From assembly GCF_028867965.1 (NCBI RefSeq), contig NZ_JAPQNT010000002.1:124001-188000 (forward strand): a stretch of 64,000 nt of DNA, written 5' to 3'. Below the pieces are notes generated by a model that saw only the letters and a list, made by a program, of their open reading frames with translations, made no database searches and was not told where the DNA came from. This DNA comes from Flavobacterium sp. SUN046. Lineage in GTDB: Bacteria > Bacteroidota > Bacteroidia > Flavobacteriales > Flavobacteriaceae. Position numbers and translations under genes: made by a program. Shown piece after piece: positions 35,268 through 42,662 of this stretch (its first letter is position 1; each line of letters starts with the position of its first letter).

Positions 35268-35400
35268 GATTTTCACACGAATTACACAAATTTACACAAA
35301 TTAGAATGTTTTAAATTACACAAATTAAAATCAGATTTATCAGATTCAATTCGTGTAATTGGCTAGTTAAAGTTCGTGAAAATTCGTGTAATTCGTGTCG
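35268..35400. repeat. Inverted ACACGAATTACACAAATT-type repeat region
   Basis: A 38-base element at 35268-35305 is matched in opposite orientation at 47937-47974 (35 of 38 identical). Within this region a related inverted unit lies at 35373-35398. The region covers most of the gene-free stretch between osmC and rocD (35190-35586). Confidence 0.8.
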
Positions 35401-35446
35401 GATTTTATTTTAACTAGTGTTGAACTCAAGTTATTTAGTTTTGTAA

Positions 35447-35479
35447 TTGGAATTTTGAATGTCTTTTTTTGTAATTTTG
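35447..35479 (+). promoter_or_regulatory. Probable promoter for rocD
   Basis: TAATTTTG at 35472-35479 with TTG at 35447-35449 (22-base spacing) gives a leader of about 105 bases. That leader contains two hairpins before the rocD ATG. Confidence 0.55.
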
Positions 35480-35518
35480 CCAATAATGGATGATTTCTCT
35501 CCACAAGAAGGAATCGTG

Positions 35519-35534
35519 CCTGTCGGCAGACAGG
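35519..35534. repeat. CCTGTC-GGCA-GACAGG hairpin in the rocD leader
   Basis: A perfect 6-bp stem with a GGCA loop. It resembles a widespread short GC-rich palindromic repeat. It is unusually GC-rich for this genome. Confidence 0.7.
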
Positions 35535-35550
35535 TTGATATTTTAAAAAT

Positions 35551-35571
35551 AATCTGAAGTGAGGTCAGATT
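35551..35571 (+). promoter_or_regulatory. Leader hairpin just before rocD
   Basis: AATCTGA (35551-35557) pairs with TCAGATT (35565-35571) around AGTGAGG, ending 15 bases before the ATG. It may affect translation initiation; this is inference. Confidence 0.4.
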
Positions 35572-35586
35572 ACAAAACGTAAAATT

Positions 35587-36867
35587 ATGTCAGTTTTAGA
35601 AAAAATCGGCTCTGAGGAAATTATTTCATTAGAAAATAAATACGGAGCACACAATTATCATCCGTTACCAGTAGTTTTGAGTAAAGGTGAAGGTGTTTAT
35701 GTTTGGGATGTTGAAGGTAAAAAATACTACGATTTCCTTTCGGCATATTCAGCAGTAAATCAAGGACATTGTCATCCAAAAATTGTTGGTGCAATGATAG
35801 AACAAGCACAAACGTTAACGTTAACTTCTAGAGCATTTTACAATGATAAATTAGGAGTTTACGAAGAATATATTACAAAATATTTCGGATTCGATAAAGT
35901 ACTTCCAATGAATACTGGTGCCGAAGCTGTTGAAACTGCTTTGAAGTTATGTAGAAAATGGGCGTACGAGAAAAAAGGAATTCCCGAAAATGAAGCACAA
36001 ATAATCGTTTGTGACGGAAATTTTCATGGAAGAACCACTACAATAATTTCGTTTTCAAATGATGAAAATGCTAGAAAGAATTTCGGTCCATACACAGCAG
36101 GATTTATCAAAATTCCTTACGATGACATCGAAGCATTGGAAAACGTTCTTAAATCAACTAAAAATATAGCAGGATTTCTTGTAGAACCCATTCAAGGCGA
36201 AGCAGGAGTTTACACACCAGCAGAAGATTATTTGGCGAAAGCGAAAGCACTTTGTGAAGCAAATAATGTTTTATTTATTGCCGATGAGGTTCAAACCGGA
36301 ATTGCAAGAACTGGTTCGATTTTGGCTGTTTGTGGCAATTGTACGTGCGAAAATGCGTGCGAAAAACAAGCAACTTATGTAGCTCCAGATATTTTAATTT
36401 TAGGTAAAGCACTTTCAGGTGGCGCTTATCCAGTTTCGGCAGTTTTGGCTAACGACTACATCATGAATGTGATAAAACCAGGACAACACGGTTCGACTTT
36501 TGGAGGAAATCCAATTGCGGCTGCGGTTGCCATTGCTGCTCTAGATGTTGTAAATGAAGAGAATTTATCACAAAATGCACGTCGATTGGGTAAAATCTTT
36601 AGAGAGAAAATCGGTGAATTTGTAAAAACATCAAATATTGCAACATTAGTTCGTGGAAAAGGTTTGTTAAACGCTATTGTAATCAACGATGCCGAAGAAA
36701 GTGATACCGCTTGGAACATTTGTATGGCTTTGCGTGATAACGGATTGTTAGCCAAACCAACTCATGGAAATATTATTCGTTTTGCACCGCCATTGGTTAT
36801 GAATGAAGAGCAACTATTAGATTGTGTTTCTATTATTATTTCGACATTAAAACAATTTGAAAAGTAA
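35587..36867 (+). CDS. rocD: Ornithine aminotransferase with a Cys-rich insert
   Basis: RocD transfers the delta-amino group of ornithine to 2-oxoglutarate in arginine breakdown. The 426-aa protein has the class III aminotransferase motifs: [24 protein letters not shown], then [16 protein letters not shown], the PLP lysine in [16 protein letters not shown], and [17 protein letters not shown]. Unusually, an insert just after the DEVQTG region holds four cysteines, C249, C252, C254 and C258 ([10 protein letters not shown]). I recall similar inserts in other Bacteroidota. A terminator follows. Confidence 0.93.
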   Translation: MSVLEKIGSEEIISLENKYGAHNYHPLPVVLSKGEGVYVWDVEGKKYYDFLSAYSAVNQGHCHPKIVGAMIEQAQTLTLTSRAFYNDKLGVYEEYITKYFGFDKVLPMNTGAEAVETALKLCRKWAYEKKGIPENEAQIIVCDGNFHGRTTTIISFSNDENARKNFGPYTAGFIKIPYDDIEALENVLKSTKNIAGFLVEPIQGEAGVYTPAEDYLAKAKALCEANNVLFIADEVQTGIARTGSILAVCGNCTCENACEKQATYVAPDILILGKALSGGAYPVSAVLANDYIMNVIKPGQHGSTFGGNPIAAAVAIAALDVVNEENLSQNARRLGKIFREKIGEFVKTSNIATLVRGKGLLNAIVINDAEESDTAWNICMALRDNGLLAKPTHGNIIRFAPPLVMNEEQLLDCVSIIISTLKQFEK

Positions 36868-36889
36868 AATTATATTTTCATTAAATTAA

Positions 36890-36924
36890 AAAAGCCGTTT
36901 AATATTCAAAATTAAACGGCTTTT
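36890..36924. terminator. Bidirectional terminator after rocD
   Basis: AAAAGCCGTTTAAT (36890-36903) and ATTAAACGGCTTTT (36911-36924) form a 14-bp stem with a 7-base loop, between convergent rocD and the 36943 gene. Confidence 0.88.
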
Positions 36925-36942
36925 TACTTCTATAAATTTAGA

Positions 36943-37272
36943 TTATTGACCTAAATAATCTTGGAGTCTTTCTCGTGCTAAATCTTCGTTACCTAAAGCA
37001 TCCATTCCAATAATGCTGATAACCCAAATAAAAATAATGATCATTAAAATACTTAAAACAAGACCAATAATAGATAGAATTCTACCAATATTTAGATTTT
37101 GGTAATTGTCATAGTTTTCTGGTGCTAAACGGTATGCTTTCATGTCTTTAGCAGCTAATACAAGCGCTATAACCCCAAATAGTAATCCGCCGCCATAACA
37201 AATACAAGTTAGTATTGATAAAATTCCGAGTACTAAAACTGCTGTTGCATTTGGTAATTTTTGATTTTCCAT
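36943..37272 (-). CDS. CCC-motif / DUF4190-like membrane protein
   Basis: The 109-aa protein has two membrane spans (about residues 12-42 and 63-88). It has a cysteine-bearing first helix (VLGILSILTCICYGGGLLFGVIALVLAAKDMK), the look of the small CCC-motif membrane proteins of Bacteroidota. A short helix with YRLAPENYDNYQNLNIGRILSIIGL joins the spans. Function is unknown. It is read in the same direction as the DUF2752 gene 17 bases upstream, so both are probably on one transcript. Confidence 0.75.
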   Translation of the reverse strand: MENQKLPNATAVLVLGILSILTCICYGGGLLFGVIALVLAAKDMKAYRLAPENYDNYQNLNIGRILSIIGLVLSILMIIIFIWVISIIGMDALGNEDLARERLQDYLGQ

Positions 37273-37289
37273 TTCTGTTTGTTTTTTTG

Positions 37290-37571
37290 TTAAAATATAA
37301 ATCTCATTTTATAAGTATATGAAACCAGCATAATTGTTACATTAATAAGTGCTAAAGTTATAACTAATTTATGATGGCTGTGTTTCTTATCAACTAAATA
37401 AAGTCCGATTGATAGTGCAAATAAAATAGAAGTATAAATTGCAGGAAACATGTAAAATGCTTTTTCAAATTCGCCGTGAAGTATAAAGTTTAACGAACGT
37501 TGCATTCCGCATCCAACACAATCGATACCAAACGTTTTTTTAAATAAACAAGGCAACATGTAATCTTCCAT
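37290..37571 (-). CDS. DUF2752 membrane protein
   Basis: The 93-aa protein shows the DUF2752 signature near its start (LPCLFKKTFGIDCVGCGMQRSLNFILHGEFEKAF), with the CxGCGxxRS motif intact. Two further hydrophobic spans follow. Function is unknown. It is upstream of the CCC-motif gene with 17 bases between. These two families are often found together in flavobacteria. Confidence 0.85.
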   Translation of the reverse strand: MEDYMLPCLFKKTFGIDCVGCGMQRSLNFILHGEFEKAFYMFPAIYTSILFALSIGLYLVDKKHSHHKLVITLALINVTIMLVSYTYKMRFIF

Positions 37572-37664
37572 TTTTTGTATTTGATTTGTACAATTTTACA
37601 AATAAAAAATTAAAATCACGCTATCTAATTTAAGTTTTCTATTTTTGAATTTTAAATTAAACAA

Positions 37665-37847
37665 ATGAGAAAGATTTTAATTATCGTGATGATTGTAGCA
37701 ATTTTTGTTGCATTCTATGAGCAAAATAAAACCCAACCTAACGTAATAATTACCGTAATTTCAGTTGTAGTATTTATGTTCGGAATGATGAAATTATCGT
37801 CTAAAATACCACCTAAAGAAAACGAAGATGACAACAAAGAAATTTGA
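37665..37847 (+). CDS. Small membrane protein upstream of the Smr gene
   Basis: The 60-aa protein has two hydrophobic segments (ILIIVMIVAIFVAFYE and VIITVISVVVFMFGMM) and a charged tail (PPKENEDDNKEI). Its stop overlaps the start of the Smr-domain gene by 20 bases in another frame, which suggests translational coupling. It begins with ATG at 37665. The function is not known. It is short but well placed to be a real gene. Confidence 0.6.
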   Translation: MRKILIIVMIVAIFVAFYEQNKTQPNVIITVISVVVFMFGMMKLSSKIPPKENEDDNKEI

Positions 37848-38391
37848 AATAGGAGATAAGGTTTCGGTTTTAGATGATGCAATTGATGGTGTAGTAGTTA
37901 GTATTAAAAATGATGAAATAACTATCGAAACTACTGATAAATTTATGATGACATTTTTTGTCAACGAATTAATTAAGATAAACAATACCAATGATTTAAA
38001 TAGTTTTAGCGGAAGTGGAACTTTATTTAAAAAGAATATTGATTCAGCACCAAGTAAAAAGCAAAATGCACCAACTTTTAAGTCAGATAAGTTGGAACGT
38101 GGTACTCCAGAATTTGATTTGCATATTGAAAAATTGGTTAAAAATTTTAAAGGAATGAACAATTTTGACATTCTAAGTTTGCAAACAGAAACTGCTAAAA
38201 GACACATCGAATTTGCCATTAGAAATCGCATTCCGAAAATCGTTTTTATTCACGGTGTTGGCGAAGGTGTTTTGAAAGCGGAACTGGATTTTATGTTGAA
38301 TCGATACGAGATGATTTCATTTCAAGATGCCAATTATCAAAAATATGGTTTGGGTGCAACCGAAGTTTATTTTAAACAAAATGTCAGATAA
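37828..38391 (+). CDS. Smr-domain protein (MutS2-like C-terminus)
   Basis: The 187-aa protein has an N-terminal beta domain (TTKKFEIGDKVSVLDDAIDG...) like DUF2027, and a C-terminal Smr domain. The Smr domain has FDLHIEKLVKNFKGMNNFDILSLQTETAKRHIEFAI and the conserved FIHGVGEGVLKAEL. Smr domains bind or nick nucleic acid and occur at the end of MutS2 and alone. No MutS part is fused here. It probably shares an operon with the 60-aa membrane protein that overlaps its start. Confidence 0.88.
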   Translation: MTTKKFEIGDKVSVLDDAIDGVVVSIKNDEITIETTDKFMMTFFVNELIKINNTNDLNSFSGSGTLFKKNIDSAPSKKQNAPTFKSDKLERGTPEFDLHIEKLVKNFKGMNNFDILSLQTETAKRHIEFAIRNRIPKIVFIHGVGEGVLKAELDFMLNRYEMISFQDANYQKYGLGATEVYFKQNVR

Positions 38392-38407
38392 AAGCAATTG
38401 AAATTTT

Positions 38408-38415
38408 TACCTTTG
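38408..38415 (+). promoter_or_regulatory. Putative -7 element (TACCTTTG) for the 38432 gene
   Basis: TACCTTTGCAC lies 16 bases before the ATG at 38432, so the leader would be about 10 bases. The ideal -33 TTG is absent. Confidence 0.45.
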
Positions 38416-38431
38416 CACTTCAAAATTTGCT

Positions 38432-39553
38432 ATGAAAAAAATATATTTAGATAATGCTGCTACAACGCCAATTCGTCAAGAAGTAATAGACGAAATGATT
38501 GTTGTGATGCAAAACGATTATGGAAATCCTTCATCAACTCATAGTTTTGGGAGAAGTGCCAAAACAGTTTTAGAGACTTCTCGAAAGTCAATAGCAAAAT
38601 TATTAGGATGTAATGCACAAGAAATTATATTTACTTCTAATGCTACCGAAGCAACCAATTGGATTCTAAAAAGTGCCGTTAGAGATTTAGGAGTAAAGAG
38701 AATAATCACAAGTAAAATTGAGCATCACGCCACTTTATACACTGTTAGATTTTTGAAAAAACAATACGGAATTGAAGTTGATTTTGTAAATATTCTTCCA
38801 AATGGAGCAATTGATGTTTCACATTTAGTTCAGTTATTGTCTAAAGATGTGAAGACTTTGGTTACTTTAATGCATGTAAATAATGAAATTGGAACTGTTT
38901 TAGATGTTGATAAAGTTGGAAGAATTTGCCAGCAACATCATGCTCTTTTTCATTGTGATACAGTGCAATCTGTAGGTAAAATGGAATTCAATTTACATGA
39001 ACTTCCAGTAGATTTTATTGTAGCCAGTGCACATAAATTTCACGGACCAAAAGGCGCCGGATTCGCATACGTTAAAAAAGGAATCATTTTGCAACCATTT
39101 TTGTACGGTGGCGAGCAAGAAAAAGGCTTACGTGCCGGTACTGAAGCTGTGCATCAAGTTGCAGGATTGGCAAAAGCAATGGAATTATCTTATAAGGATT
39201 TGAATTCTGAACGTGATTATATATCAAAATTGAAAGCCTATTGTGAAAACCAATTAAAAGTTAATTTTCCCGATATTAAAATTAATGGAATAGACACTTT
39301 TTACAATATTTTAAACGTTTTACTACCCTTTTCAGAAGAAAAAACGGCCATGATTTTATTCAATTTGGATATGAAAGGAATTGCAGTTTCTCGCGGAAGC
39401 GCCTGTCAAAGCGGCAGTGTTAAGCCTTCACATGTGCTAGCTGAAATTCTTCACGATGAAGATTTGAAAAAGCCAAGTTTGAGAATATCGTTTAGTCATT
39501 ATAATACTAGAGAAGATATTGATGCGCTAATTGACGGTTTGAAAGGAATTTAA
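38432..39553 (+). CDS. Cysteine desulfurase (NifS/IscS family)
   Basis: The enzyme releases sulfur from cysteine for iron-sulfur clusters or thiolation, using PLP. The 373-aa protein begins MKKIYLDNAATTPIRQEV, a hallmark. It has TSNATEATNWILKS, MHVNNEIGTV, the PLP lysine in VASAHKFHGPKGAGF near residue 200, and the mobile cysteine in SRGSACQSGSVKPSHV near 325. It is shorter than IscS and looks like a group I/NifS form. No iscU or sufS partner is nearby. Its stop overlaps the convergent gene by four bases. Confidence 0.93.
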   Translation: MKKIYLDNAATTPIRQEVIDEMIVVMQNDYGNPSSTHSFGRSAKTVLETSRKSIAKLLGCNAQEIIFTSNATEATNWILKSAVRDLGVKRIITSKIEHHATLYTVRFLKKQYGIEVDFVNILPNGAIDVSHLVQLLSKDVKTLVTLMHVNNEIGTVLDVDKVGRICQQHHALFHCDTVQSVGKMEFNLHELPVDFIVASAHKFHGPKGAGFAYVKKGIILQPFLYGGEQEKGLRAGTEAVHQVAGLAKAMELSYKDLNSERDYISKLKAYCENQLKVNFPDIKINGIDTFYNILNVLLPFSEEKTAMILFNLDMKGIAVSRGSACQSGSVKPSHVLAEILHDEDLKKPSLRISFSHYNTREDIDALIDGLKGI

Positions 39554-40086
39554 TAATAGTAATTAGTTAGTTTTGAAATTGTCTCACAAATTTCTAAAAA
39601 CTCAACTAAGTTCCTTGTTTTGGTATCGATATTTGGATTGTCTGCGTAGATTGAAATTTCATAATTGCTATTTGAAAATGATAAATAATAGGTACTTCCA
39701 TCAAATGTAACTCCTTTGGATTCTTTTATTTCTGGTATATTAACCTTATTCATTTTTTCAACTAACTTATCAAATAGTTTAGTTTTAAATTTTACACGAT
39801 TTTTAAGTGGAATATATATTGTATCGCATTCTAAATAGTTGTAGTGAAAATAATAATAACTTTCCTTGTCATTAATTCTATCCAAAGTTACGCTTGTTGG
39901 AGTTTCTACAAAATGTCTTTCTCCATTTTTATCAACAGAAACTACATAGATGAGTGAATTGTAAATTCTTAAATTTATAGACGTAATTTTAATTTTTTCA
40001 TTAAGTACCAATTCGTTTTCTTTAGTTTGAGAAAACGCATTTGAGTAAAGAGCAATAAAGAAAATTATTAAAATTATTTTTTTCAT
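39550..40086 (-). CDS. Exported protein, function unknown
   Basis: The 178-aa protein has a signal peptide (KKIILIIFFIALYSNAFSQ) and a mature part of about 158 residues with strand-rich Lys/Asn sequence (YLECDTIYIPLKNRVKFKTKLFDKLVEKMNKV). No family is recognised. It is convergent with the cysteine desulfurase gene and the two stops share TTAA (39550-39553). No terminator is visible between them. It may be periplasmic. Confidence 0.72.
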   Translation of the reverse strand: MKKIILIIFFIALYSNAFSQTKENELVLNEKIKITSINLRIYNSLIYVVSVDKNGERHFVETPTSVTLDRINDKESYYYFHYNYLECDTIYIPLKNRVKFKTKLFDKLVEKMNKVNIPEIKESKGVTFDGSTYYLSFSNSNYEISIYADNPNIDTKTRNLVEFLEICETISKLTNYYY

Positions 40087-40303
40087 AATTCTATTTTATA
40101 GTTTAAGAATTCTAATTTCCTAAATTCACTGATATTGGTTCTTTTTAAAGAATTTGAGTTTTTTTGTAAAGTTAGAAATTTATTCTTCGAAGATTATAGT
40201 TTATCAACTAAAATTTTAATGATATTCAAATATTGAAAATCTGTAAGAGTGTACAAGCAGATTTGAATAATTTTTAATTAATTTAGCCATTCAAATTTTA
40301 TAT

Positions 40304-41161
40304 ATGATTTCAGAATCTCAATTTCAAAACGAACTACAACTTATTATTCAAAATGCCATTCGTGAAGATGTTGGCGATGGTGACCACTCTTCATTAGCTT
40401 GTATTCCAGCATCTGCAAAAGGAAAAGCTAAACTATTAGTTAAAGATAACGGATTTATAGCTGGAGTAGAATTTGCTAAAATGGTTTTCAATTATGTTGA
40501 TCCAAAAATGGTAGTTGAAACTTTTATTCAAGACGGAAGTGAAGTGAAATATGGCGATGTCGTGTTTCATGTTTCTGGAAGTTCACAATCTATTTTGAAA
40601 GCTGAACGATTGGTTTTAAATTCGATGCAACGAATGAGTGCGATTGCAACTAAAACTAAAAAATATGTAGATTTACTAAAAGGAACAAATACTAAAATTT
40701 TAGACACAAGAAAAACTACGCCAGGTTTTAGAGCTTGCGAAAAATGGGCTGTAAAAATTGGTGGTGGCGAAAATCATCGATTTGCATTGTATGATATGAT
40801 AATGTTGAAAGACAATCACAACGATTTTGCTGGTGGAATTACAAATGCAATAAATAAAACCAAAGAATATTTAAAAGCAAACAATAAAGATTTAAAAATT
40901 ATCGTTGAAGCAAGAAACCTTAATGAAATTAAAGAAATTTTGCAAAATGAAGGAGTTTATAGAATTCTAATTGATAATTTTAATTTTGAAGATACTAAAA
41001 CCGCTGTTGCATTAATTGGTAATAAATGTTTAACAGAATCATCTGGAAATATCAATGAAAATACCATTCGAGAATATGCTGAGTGTGGCGTGAATTATAT
41101 TTCTTCTGGTGCATTGACACATTCGGTTTATAATATGGATTTGAGTTTGAAAGCGATTTAA
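40304..41161 (+). CDS. nadC: Nicotinate-nucleotide pyrophosphorylase
   Basis: NadC forms nicotinate mononucleotide from quinolinate and PRPP in NAD synthesis. The 285-aa protein has typical motifs: AIREDVGDGDHSSLACIP near the start, ILDTRKTTPGFRACEKWAVKIGGGENHRFALYDMIMLKDNHNDF and the glycine-rich C-terminal SSGNINENTIREYAECGVNYISSGALTH. The substrate-binding Arg and Lys residues are all present. nadA and nadB are not in the window. About 215 bases upstream hold no gene. Confidence 0.95.
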   Translation: MISESQFQNELQLIIQNAIREDVGDGDHSSLACIPASAKGKAKLLVKDNGFIAGVEFAKMVFNYVDPKMVVETFIQDGSEVKYGDVVFHVSGSSQSILKAERLVLNSMQRMSAIATKTKKYVDLLKGTNTKILDTRKTTPGFRACEKWAVKIGGGENHRFALYDMIMLKDNHNDFAGGITNAINKTKEYLKANNKDLKIIVEARNLNEIKEILQNEGVYRILIDNFNFEDTKTAVALIGNKCLTESSGNINENTIREYAECGVNYISSGALTHSVYNMDLSLKAI

Positions 41162-41203
41162 TGGATAGCAGATAATAGGTTAACATGAAATAAGAACCTT
41201 AAA

Positions 41204-41230
41204 AACTTAGCGACTTAGTGCCTTTGCAAA
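41204..41230 (+). repeat. Dispersed AACTTAG...CCTTTGCAAA repeat, copy 2
   Basis: This is the second example of the repeat family seen at 27751-27778 and at 47207-47336, in the inverse orientation to the first. It lies in the nadC-BrkB spacer and a GTG within it creates a false start. Confidence 0.65.
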
Positions 41231-41247
41231 AATCTTTAGAACTGAAA

Positions 41248-42201
41248 ATGAGCATAGAAATAGAAGATAAATTATTAAAAATTCCAGTTGTAAAGCAACT
41301 CGTCTTGCTAGGTAAGAATATAAAATTACCGTGGCTTCAAGGCTTGTCGTTGTATGATTTATTAGAATTGTACATAATCGGAATTATTGAAGGCGCAGTT
41401 TCTTATCGAGCAACAGCTATTGCTTTTAGTTTCTTTATGGCGTTATTTCCGTTTGCTTTATTCATTTTAAATTTGATTCCGTACATTCCACTTCAAGGAT
41501 TTCAGGATGACTTTATGGATTTTGTGCATCAAAGTTTACCGCCAACTACATTTGATGCCGTTTCTAAAATTTTAAATGATATTTTGCACAATAGTCACTC
41601 GGGTTTACTTTCTACTGGTTTTTTTATGGCTATTTTCCTTATGGCAAATGGTGTAAATGCAATTCTTGGCGGATTTGAAAACTCGCGTCATGTAACTCTA
41701 AAACGTAAATATTTTAGACAATATTTTGTTGCTTTAGCGCTGTCCATAATACTTTCGATGTTATTGATAATAACCGTTGCAGCTATTGTGATCTTTGAGG
41801 TTTTTATCCAAAAAACTAAAATTCAAGATGTACTTTCAGATAATATTCCGTTAATTCAAATGGGAAGATATATCTTTGTAATAGTAATGATTTTGATAAC
41901 AACTTCAATGTTGTTTAAATTTGGAACCAAACAAGAAAAAAAGCGTTCGTTTATTTCTATAGGTTCCGTTTTTACTACAATATTGACTATTATTACTTCG
42001 TATTTCTTTGGAATTTGGGTAGTTCGATTTTCAAAATATAATGAATTATACGGTTCAATAGGCACATTATTAATTGTAATGTTTTTCATTTGGATAAACA
42101 GTATGATATTATTATTGGGTTTTGAACTCAACGCGACCATTCACCGATTAAGAAACCAATCAAACCAAAAAGATGTTAAAAATGTTCAAACACAAGAATA
42201 G
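41248..42201 (+). CDS. YihY/BrkB-family membrane protein
   Basis: From the ATG at 41248 (MSIEIEDKLLKIPVV) the protein has 317 aa; the GTG frame to 41218 starts inside a repeat. Six membrane spans and the family motif YRATAIAFSFFMALFPFALFILN near residue 60, with RATAIAFSF and a later NGVNAILGGFENS, identify YihY/BrkB (UPF0761). The role is unknown; some relatives were first named ribonuclease BN, wrongly. Its 3' end overlaps the DUF2147 gene, so the pair is probably coupled. Confidence 0.9.
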   Translation: MSIEIEDKLLKIPVVKQLVLLGKNIKLPWLQGLSLYDLLELYIIGIIEGAVSYRATAIAFSFFMALFPFALFILNLIPYIPLQGFQDDFMDFVHQSLPPTTFDAVSKILNDILHNSHSGLLSTGFFMAIFLMANGVNAILGGFENSRHVTLKRKYFRQYFVALALSIILSMLLIITVAAIVIFEVFIQKTKIQDVLSDNIPLIQMGRYIFVIVMILITTSMLFKFGTKQEKKRSFISIGSVFTTILTIITSYFFGIWVVRFSKYNELYGSIGTLLIVMFFIWINSMILLLGFELNATIHRLRNQSNQKDVKNVQTQE

Positions 42202-42616
42202 TTTAGTTGTACTTTTTGTATTATTTTTTCAAATCACATTCGCCCAGTCAGTTTTGGGAAAATGGAAAACCATTGATGATGAAACTGGAAAAGAAAAGGC
42301 TGTTGTAGAAATTTATGAAGTTGATGGAAAAATCTACGGAAGAATTGTAGAAATTTTAGAAGCAGAACATCGATACAAAAAATGCATTTTATGTCAAGGT
42401 TCCGACAAAGACAAGCCAATAATGGGTTTGATTTTCATCAAAGGATTGACTAAAGATGGTGATGAATATTCCGGAGGAAAAATCTTAGATCCCAAAAACG
42501 GAAAACTATACAAATGTTATATAACCTTAGAAAATAAAGACAAATTAAAAGTTCGTGGATATATTGGAATTTCACTTTTTGGTCGCACGCAATATTGGTA
42601 CCGAGTTAAAAATTAG
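42173..42616 (+). CDS. DUF2147 secreted protein
   Basis: The 147-aa protein has a signal peptide (KHKNSLVVLFVLFFQITFAQ); an ATG at 42182 is an equally good start. The mature part begins SVLGKWKTIDDETGKEKAVVEIYEVDGKIYGRIVEI, the DUF2147 signature, with the paired cysteines KKCILCQG and a C-terminal RGYIGISLFGRTQYWYR. DUF2147 proteins have a lipocalin-like fold and no settled function. The start overlaps the BrkB-like gene by 20-29 bases. Confidence 0.9.
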   Translation: MLKMFKHKNSLVVLFVLFFQITFAQSVLGKWKTIDDETGKEKAVVEIYEVDGKIYGRIVEILEAEHRYKKCILCQGSDKDKPIMGLIFIKGLTKDGDEYSGGKILDPKNGKLYKCYITLENKDKLKVRGYIGISLFGRTQYWYRVKN

Positions 42617-42662
42617 TTTTTTATTCTCTTTCATCTATTTTCTATTCTCTTTACTCTAAAAA

